A stretch of DNA of 64,000 bases from Crenobacter oryzisoli (GTDB taxonomy: Bacteria; Pseudomonadota; Gammaproteobacteria; Burkholderiales; Chromobacteriaceae): the NCBI RefSeq assembly GCF_030385785.1, contig NZ_JAUEDK010000008.1, forward strand, positions 1-64,000, read 5' to 3'. The notes beneath the pieces are model-generated. The model searched no databases and was not told where the DNA came from. It worked only from the letters and a program-made list of their open reading frames with translations. Below are positions 58,076-64,000 of this stretch, piece by piece (position 1 is the stretch's first letter; every line of letters begins with the position of its first letter). The translations under genes were made by a program, and so were the position numbers.

Positions 58076-61000
58076 ATGAGCCACTTTCTGGACCGCCTGA
58101 ACTTCCTCAGCAATGTGAAGAGCACCTTCGCCGACGGCCATGGCGCTGTCGTCAACGAAGACCGCCGCTGGGAAAACAGCTACAGGCAGCGCTGGCAACA
58201 CGACAAGATCGTCCGTTCCACTCACGGGGTGAACTGCACCGGCTCCTGTAGCTGGAAGGTGTATGTGAAGAACGGCCTGATCACCTGGGAAACCCAGCAG
58301 ACCGACTACCCGCGCACCCGTCCCGACCTGCCCAACCACGAGCCGCGCGGCTGCCCGCGCGGCGCCTCATACAGCTGGTACGTGTATTCGGCGCAGCGGG
58401 TCAAATACCCGATGCTGCGTGGCCGCCTGGCCCGGCTGTGGCGCGAGGCGCGCCAGACGCTCGGCCCGATCGAGGCCTGGGAAAAGATCAGCCAGAACCC
58501 CGACACCGCCAAGGAATACAAGCAGCAGCGCGGCCTGGGCGGCTTTGTGCGCTCCACCTGGGAAGAAAGCAACGAGATCATCGCCGCCGCCAACGCCTAC
58601 ACGGTGAAGCGCTTCGGCCCGGACCGGGTGATCGGCTTCTCGCCGATCCCGGCGATGTCGATGGTGTCGTACGCGGCCGGCAGCCGCTACCTGAGCCTGC
58701 TCGGCGGCGTGCCGCTGTCATTCTACGACTGGTACTGCGACCTGCCGCCGGCCAGCCCGCAGGTCTGGGGCGAACAGACCGACGTGGCCGAATCGGCCGA
58801 CTGGTACAACTCCACCTACCTGATGGTGTGGGGTTCCAACGTACCGATGACCCGCACCCCGGATGCCCACTTCTACACCGAGGTGCGCTACAAGGGCACC
58901 AAGACGGTGGCGGTGTCGAGCGACTTCGGCGAGATGGCCAAGTTCGGCGACATCTGGCTCGCGCCCAAGCAGGGCACCGACGCCGCGCTGGCGATGGCGA
59001 TGGGCCACGTGATCCTGAAGGAATTCCACCTCAACAACCCGTCCGCCTATTTCACCGACTACTGCCGCCAGTACACCGACATGCCGATGCTGGTGACGCT
59101 GAAGCCGCAGGGCGACACCCTGGTGCCGGACTACTTCCTGCGCGCCAGCCACCTGTCGGCCAACCTCGGCGAAACCAACAACCCGGACTGGAAGACCCTG
59201 GTGATCGACGAGGCCAGCGGCGAGATCGTCGCACCGAACGGCTCGATCGGTTTCCGCTGGGGCCAGCCCGACGGCCAGACCGGCAAATGGAACCTGGAAG
59301 AGAAAGACGCCGCCAGCGGCCATGAGGTCAAGGCGCGACTCAGCCTGATCGAGCAGCGCGACGACGTGGTCGGCGTCGGCTTCCCCTACTTCGGCAGCGA
59401 ACATGAAGAGCTGTTGACCCGCAACGTGCCGGCCAAGCGCATCACCCTGGCCGACGGCAGTGAAGCCTGGGTCGCTACCGTGTTCGACCTGCTCGTCGCC
59501 AACTACGGCATCGACCGAGGCCTCGGTGGCGGCAATGTCGCCGCCGACTATCTGGACGACGTGCCCTACACCCCGGCCTGGCAGCAGAAGCACACCGGCG
59601 TGAAGCCGGAGATGGTGATCCAGGTGGCGCGCGAGTTCGCGCAGAACGCCGACCAGACCCGCGGCAAGTCGATGGTGATCGTCGGCGCGGCGCTGAACCA
59701 CTGGTACCACATGGACATGACCTACCGCGGCATCATCAATATGCTGATGATGACCGGCTGCATCGGTCAGAGCGGTGGCGGCTGGTGTCACTACGTGGGC
59801 CAGGAAAAGCTGCGTCCGCAGACCGGCTGGGCGCCGCTGGCGTTCGCCGCCGACTGGGTGCGCCCATCGCGCCAGATGAACGGCACCTCGTTCTTCTACG
59901 CCCATACCAGCCAGTGGCGCCACGAGAAGCTCGGCGTCGACGAGATCCTCGCCCCCACCGCCGACGGCGACATGGGCAAGCTCGCGCTGATCGACTACAA
60001 CGCCAAGGCCGAACGGATGGGCTGGCTGCCATCGGCGCCGCAGCTGTCGGCCAACCCGCTCGACGTCACCGACGCGGCCGCTGCCGCAGGGCAGGACCCG
60101 GTCGCCTACGCGGTCGAGCGCCTCAAGGCCGGCAGTCTCGACATGGCCTGCAACGACCCGGACAACCCGCAGAACTTCCCACGGAACATGTTCGTGTGGC
60201 GCTCGAATATTCTCGGCAGTTCCGGCAAGGGCCACGAGTACTTCCTGAAGTACCTGCTCGGCACCCAGAACGCGGTGATGAACACCGAGGACGACTGCAT
60301 CAAGCCGTCCGAGATCACCGTGCGCCCAGCCGCCGAGGGCAAGCTCGACCTCTTGGTGGTGCTGGACTTCCGCATGTCGACCACCTGTCTCTACGCCGAC
60401 ATCGTGCTGCCGACCGCCACCTGGTACGAGAAGGACGACCTCAACACTTCGGACATGCACCCGTTCATCCACCCGTTGTCCGAAGCGGTGCAGCCGCTAT
60501 GGCAGAGCCGCACCGACTGGGAGATCTACAAGGGCATCGCCAAGAAGTTCTCGGAGCTGGCCGGCGACTACCTCGGCACCCGCCGCGACCTGGTGCTGAC
60601 CCCGCTGATGCACGATACCCCGCAGGAGCTCGGCCAGGCCTTCGACCCGAAAGACTGGAAGAAGGGCGAATGCGAGCCGATTCCGGGCAAGACCATGCCG
60701 GCAATGACGGTGGTGGAGCGCGACTACGGCGCGCTGTATGACAAGTTCACCGCAATCGGCCCGCTGCTCGAGAAGGTCGGCAACGGCGGCAAGGGCATCG
60801 CCTGGCAAACCGGCCACGAGGTCGACACGCTGCGCGGCCTGAACAAGACCGTCGCCCACGGCGTGGCCCAGGGCCAGCCGAAGCTCGACACCGCGATCGA
60901 CGCGGCCGAGATGATACTGACGCTGGCGCCGGAAACCAACGGCCACGTGGCGGTGAAGGCCTGGGACGCGCTGTCCAGGATCACCGGCCGCGACCACACC

Positions 61001-61786
61001 CATCTGGCCAAGCCACGCGAGCATGACAGCATCCGCTTCCGCGATGTGCAGGCGCAGCCGCGCAAGATCATCTCGTCACCGACCTGGTCGGGGCTGGAAT
61101 CGGAAGAGGTCAGCTACAACGCCGGTTACACCAATGTGCACGAGTACATCCCGTGGCGCACCCTGACCGGCCGCCAGCAGTTCTACCAGGATCACCAGTG
61201 GATGCGCGCCTTCGGCGAAGGCCTGTGCGTGTACAAGCCGGCGGTCGACCTGAAGACCACCGCGGCGGTGCTCGGCGCCAAGCCCAACGGCAACAAGGAA
61301 GTGGTGCTTAACTTCATCACCCCGCACCAGAAATGGGGCATCCATAGCACCTATTCGGACAACCTGCGCCTGTTGACGCTATCGCGTGGCGGCCCGCACG
61401 TGTGGTTGTCGGAGATCGACGCCAAGAAGGCCGGCATCGAGGACAACGACTGGATCGAGGCCTTCAACGTCAACGGCACGCTGACCGCCCGCGCGGTGGT
61501 GTCGCAGCGGGTGCCGGAAGGCATGACGCTGATGTACCACGCCCAGGAAAAGATCGTGAACGTGCCTGGCGCCGAAATGAGCGGCAAGCGCGGCGGCATC
61601 CACAACTCGGTGACCCGCGCGGTGACCAAGCCCACCCACATGATCGGCGGCTACGCGCAGCTGGCCTGGGGCTTCAACTACTACGGCACCGTCGGCGCCA
61701 ACCGCGACGAATTCGTGATCGTGCGCAAGATGAACAAGGTGGACTGGCTGGAACAGCCGGCGTCGAACCAAGGAGCAAAGCAATGA
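58076..61786 (+). CDS. narG: Respiratory nitrate reductase alpha subunit
   Basis: A 1236-residue Mo-bisMGD catalytic subunit reducing nitrate to nitrite on the cytoplasmic side. The FS0 [4Fe-4S] ligands His50, Cys54, Cys58 (STHGVNCTGSCSW) and Cys93 (RGCPRG) are present, as is the Asp region SADWYNSTYL that ligates Mo. The start MSHFLDRL follows TTGGAGG. It overlaps narH by four bases (ATGA). Confidence 0.98.
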   Translation: MSHFLDRLNFLSNVKSTFADGHGAVVNEDRRWENSYRQRWQHDKIVRSTHGVNCTGSCSWKVYVKNGLITWETQQTDYPRTRPDLPNHEPRGCPRGASYSWYVYSAQRVKYPMLRGRLARLWREARQTLGPIEAWEKISQNPDTAKEYKQQRGLGGFVRSTWEESNEIIAAANAYTVKRFGPDRVIGFSPIPAMSMVSYAAGSRYLSLLGGVPLSFYDWYCDLPPASPQVWGEQTDVAESADWYNSTYLMVWGSNVPMTRTPDAHFYTEVRYKGTKTVAVSSDFGEMAKFGDIWLAPKQGTDAALAMAMGHVILKEFHLNNPSAYFTDYCRQYTDMPMLVTLKPQGDTLVPDYFLRASHLSANLGETNNPDWKTLVIDEASGEIVAPNGSIGFRWGQPDGQTGKWNLEEKDAASGHEVKARLSLIEQRDDVVGVGFPYFGSEHEELLTRNVPAKRITLADGSEAWVATVFDLLVANYGIDRGLGGGNVAADYLDDVPYTPAWQQKHTGVKPEMVIQVAREFAQNADQTRGKSMVIVGAALNHWYHMDMTYRGIINMLMMTGCIGQSGGGWCHYVGQEKLRPQTGWAPLAFAADWVRPSRQMNGTSFFYAHTSQWRHEKLGVDEILAPTADGDMGKLALIDYNAKAERMGWLPSAPQLSANPLDVTDAAAAAGQDPVAYAVERLKAGSLDMACNDPDNPQNFPRNMFVWRSNILGSSGKGHEYFLKYLLGTQNAVMNTEDDCIKPSEITVRPAAEGKLDLLVVLDFRMSTTCLYADIVLPTATWYEKDDLNTSDMHPFIHPLSEAVQPLWQSRTDWEIYKGIAKKFSELAGDYLGTRRDLVLTPLMHDTPQELGQAFDPKDWKKGECEPIPGKTMPAMTVVERDYGALYDKFTAIGPLLEKVGNGGKGIAWQTGHEVDTLRGLNKTVAHGVAQGQPKLDTAIDAAEMILTLAPETNGHVAVKAWDALSRITGRDHTHLAKPREHDSIRFRDVQAQPRKIISSPTWSGLESEEVSYNAGYTNVHEYIPWRTLTGRQQFYQDHQWMRAFGEGLCVYKPAVDLKTTAAVLGAKPNGNKEVVLNFITPHQKWGIHSTYSDNLRLLTLSRGGPHVWLSEIDAKKAGIEDNDWIEAFNVNGTLTARAVVSQRVPEGMTLMYHAQEKIVNVPGAEMSGKRGGIHNSVTRAVTKPTHMIGGYAQLAWGFNYYGTVGANRDEFVIVRKMNKVDWLEQPASNQGAKQ

Positions 61787-63330
61787 AGATCCGTGCGCAA
61801 ATCGGCATGGTGCTGAATCTCGACAAGTGCATCGGCTGCCATACCTGTTCGGTCACCTGCAAGAACGTCTGGACCAGCCGCGACGGCGTCGAATACGCCT
61901 GGTTCAACAACGTCGAGACCAAGCCCGGCATCGGCTTCCCGAAGGACTGGGAAAACCAGGACAAGTGGCAGGGCGGATGGGTGCGCAAGCCCGACGGCAA
62001 GCTCGAACCGCGCCAGGGCGGCAAGCTCAAGATCCTGGCCAACATCTTCGCCAACCCCAATCTGCCGGCGATCGACGACTACTACGAGCCGTTCACCTAC
62101 GACTACGAGCGACTGCAGAACGCGCCCGAGGTGGCGACCCCACCCACCGCGCGGCCGGTGTCGGTGCTGACCGGCCAGAAGATGGACAAGATCGAGTGGG
62201 GCCCGAACTGGGAGGACGACCTGGGCGGCGAGTTCGCCAAGCGCGCCAAAGATGCGCTGTTCGAAGGCATCCAAAAGGAGATGTACTCGGCGTTCGAGAA
62301 CACCTTCATGATGTATCTGCCGCGTCTGTGCGAACACTGCCTGAACCCGGCCTGCGTGGCGTCCTGCCCATCCGGCTCGATCTACAAGCGCGAAGACGAC
62401 GGCATCGTGCTGATCGACCAGGACAAGTGCCGCGGCTGGCGGATGTGCGTGTCCGGCTGTCCGTACAAGAAGATCTATTACAACTGGCAGAGCGGCAAGG
62501 CCGAGAAGTGCATCTTCTGCTACCCGCGCATCGAAGCCGGCCAGCCGACCGTGTGCTCGGAAACCTGCGTGGGCCGCATCCGCTATCTGGGCGTGCTGCT
62601 GTACGACGCCGACAAGATCGCCGAGGCCGCCGCAGTGGAAGACGAGCAGAGCCTGTATGAGGCACAGCTGGGCTGCTTCCTCGACCCGAACTCGGCAGAC
62701 GTGATCGCCGAAGCGCGTCGCCAGGGCATTCCGGAATCGTGGCTGACCGCCGCGAAGGCGTCGCCGGTGTACAAGATGGCGATGGAGTGGAAGGTGGCGT
62801 TCCCGCTGCACCCGGAATACCGCACCCTGCCGATGGTCTGGTACATCCCGCCGCTGTCGCCGATCCAGTCGGCGCTGGAAAACGGCCTGATCGGCGAGAA
62901 CGGCATCATCCCCGACGTGAAGGACCTGCGCATCCCGATCCGCTACCTCGCCAACCTACTCACCGCCGGCCGCGAAGAACCGATCGTCAAGGCGCTGGAA
63001 ACCATGGTGGCGATGCGCCGCTACATGCGCAGCAAGAGCGTAGCGGGCGTCGTCGATCCGGCCACGCTGGCCAGCACCCACCTGTCCGCCGCCGAGGTGG
63101 AACGGATGTATCAGGTGATGGCGATCGCCAACTACGAGGACCGCTTCGTGGTGCCGTCGAGCCACAAGGAAATGGTCGAGGAGGCCTTCGAGGACAAGGC
63201 CGGTTGCGGCTTCTCGTTCGGCAACGGCTGCTCGGGCGGCGTATCCGAGGGCAGCCTGTTCGGCAAGAAGCAGGCGCCGATCGTGTTCCACGACCTGCGT
63301 CGCGACCGCGCCGCCAACCGCCGCCAGTAA
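61783..63330 (+). CDS. narH: Respiratory nitrate reductase beta subunit
   Basis: A 515-residue iron-sulfur subunit. Four cysteine clusters are complete: CIGCHTCSVTC, CEHCLNPACVASCP, CRGWRMCVSGCP (Trp in place of one Cys, giving the [3Fe-4S] centre) and CIFCYPRIEAGQPTVCSETC. It conducts electrons from NarI heme to NarG. The start overlaps the narG stop. Confidence 0.98.
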   Translation: MKIRAQIGMVLNLDKCIGCHTCSVTCKNVWTSRDGVEYAWFNNVETKPGIGFPKDWENQDKWQGGWVRKPDGKLEPRQGGKLKILANIFANPNLPAIDDYYEPFTYDYERLQNAPEVATPPTARPVSVLTGQKMDKIEWGPNWEDDLGGEFAKRAKDALFEGIQKEMYSAFENTFMMYLPRLCEHCLNPACVASCPSGSIYKREDDGIVLIDQDKCRGWRMCVSGCPYKKIYYNWQSGKAEKCIFCYPRIEAGQPTVCSETCVGRIRYLGVLLYDADKIAEAAAVEDEQSLYEAQLGCFLDPNSADVIAEARRQGIPESWLTAAKASPVYKMAMEWKVAFPLHPEYRTLPMVWYIPPLSPIQSALENGLIGENGIIPDVKDLRIPIRYLANLLTAGREEPIVKALETMVAMRRYMRSKSVAGVVDPATLASTHLSAAEVERMYQVMAIANYEDRFVVPSSHKEMVEEAFEDKAGCGFSFGNGCSGGVSEGSLFGKKQAPIVFHDLRRDRAANRRQ

Positions 63331-63341
63331 AGGAGCGCCCG

Positions 63342-63980
63342 ATGAGATCGAGTTACAAGGCCCTGTCCGCGCTGCTCTGCTACCCCGAAGCCGAGCTGAT
63401 CGCCGCGCTGCCGGAGCTGCGCGCCGCCCTGGTCGAATGGCCGTCGCTGGCGGCCCGGGTGGCGCCGCTGATCGACCACCTGGTCGCGCACGACCTGATC
63501 GCGCTGCAGGAAGGCTATGTCGCCACCTTCGACCGCACCCCGGCGCACGCGCTGCACCTGTTCGAGCACATCCACGGCGAGGACCGCGACCGAGGCCAGG
63601 CGATGGTCGACCTGATCGAGGAATTCCGCCGCCACGGCCTGGAGCCGGTGGCCAACGAGCTGCCCGACTACCTGCCACTGTTCCTGGAGTTCCTGGCGGC
63701 GATCGAGCCGGACGAGGCGGCGCGGCTGCTCAGCGACGCGGTACACGTGATCGGCCATGTCGGCGGCCGGCTGGCTGCCGCCGGCTCGCCCTACGCCGGC
63801 GTGTTCGCGGCGCTCGAGGCGCTGTCGCCGGTGCCGGCCGAACCGCTGACTGCACCGCCGGTGCGCGACATGGACGAGGCGCTAGAGACCTTCGGCCCGG
63901 GCGTGGACGGCGTCGAGCCGCTGCTGCGCCGCCCGAGCGTCGCGCCGGTCAATTTCTACCCCAGCCGGCCGCAGGCCTGA
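63342..63980 (+). CDS. narJ: Nitrate reductase assembly chaperone NarJ
   Basis: A 212-residue chaperone needed to insert the molybdenum cofactor into NarG. It has the NarJ pattern YKALSALLCYPE, RGQAMVDLIEEFRRHG and ELPDYLPLFLEFL. AAAGGAGCG precedes ATG 63342, 11 bases after narH. narI (cytochrome b) is expected beyond the window end. Confidence 0.96.
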   Translation: MRSSYKALSALLCYPEAELIAALPELRAALVEWPSLAARVAPLIDHLVAHDLIALQEGYVATFDRTPAHALHLFEHIHGEDRDRGQAMVDLIEEFRRHGLEPVANELPDYLPLFLEFLAAIEPDEAARLLSDAVHVIGHVGGRLAAAGSPYAGVFAALEALSPVPAEPLTAPPVRDMDEALETFGPGVDGVEPLLRRPSVAPVNFYPSRPQA

Positions 63981-64000
63981 GCCGGCACTGGCCGCCCGGC

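Noticed and set aside
58718-60472. A 584-codon open frame antisense to narG
   Set aside because: Low-complexity Val/Gly/Arg-rich shadow; the plus strand encodes NarG with all cofactor residues.

Overview
The window is a GC-rich bacterial chromosome segment. It most resembles the Neisseriales (Chromobacteriaceae-type Betaproteobacteria such as Vogesella or Chromobacterium). This placement is inferred from the TCA-cycle cluster order (sucD-sucC-lpdA-odhB-odhA-gltA-sdhE-sdhB-sdhA-sdhD-sdhC, a GntR regulator, mdh) and from a Nar/Hcp anaerobic block. No database search was possible.

Layout. (1) 1-7.6 kb is the remnant of a type VI secretion (T6SS) effector island. It holds three DUF3304 lipoproteins (two sharing an exactly repeated 5' half), two Tle1-like DUF2235 phospholipase genes (one with an in-frame TAG, one frameshifted at a C8 tract), a truncated DUF4123 adaptor, small exported proteins and a TssF stump. 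(2) 7.9-14.5 kb is a small oxygenase cluster: a LuxR regulator and a KshA-like Rieske oxygenase on the minus strand, then SDR, HSL-type hydrolase, a RibBA-like protein lacking most catalytic residues, and a second SDR on the plus strand. (3) 14.6-23.2 kb is mixed: an I78-like lipoprotein, LysE exporter, AlaX, LysR regulators, lrgAB, a LEA-type lipoprotein and a chemoreceptor. (4) 23.4-38.7 kb encodes much of the TCA cycle. (5) 38.8-41.6 kb holds prfB (with its programmed frameshift) and lysS. (6) 41.6-49.8 kb is a scarred accessory stretch with transposase remnants, a degenerate 5S rRNA, a shattered LysR gene, an intact TPP enzyme, a GNAT/XRE pair and a YdcZ-type transporter. (7) 49.4-64 kb is a nitrate and nitrosative-stress block: hemerythrin, nnrS, a Crp/Fnr regulator, two narK, hcp-hcr and narGHJ, with narI expected just outside.

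How the genes work together. The TCA block is transcribed almost wholly in one direction with tight overlaps (sdhC/D, sdhD/A, sdhB/E). It is bounded by a GntR/UTRA regulator divergent from mdh, with a perfect palindrome between them. The nitrate block couples uptake (NarK1/NarK2), respiration (NarGHJ) and detoxification of NO and its products (NnrS, hemerythrin, Hcp-Hcr). FNR/DNR-type boxes lie upstream of nnrS and hcp.

The most unusual observations are: the RibBA-like pseudoenzyme in the oxygenase operon; a 122-bp IS4-like MITE that split a transcription terminator, left an 11-bp target duplication and carries its own terminator hairpin; the recombined DUF3304/effector-stub duplication; the orphan degenerate 5S rRNA; and a 29-G homopolymer upstream of narG. 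Several broken genes coincide with homopolymers, so sequencing error must be excluded before biological interpretation.
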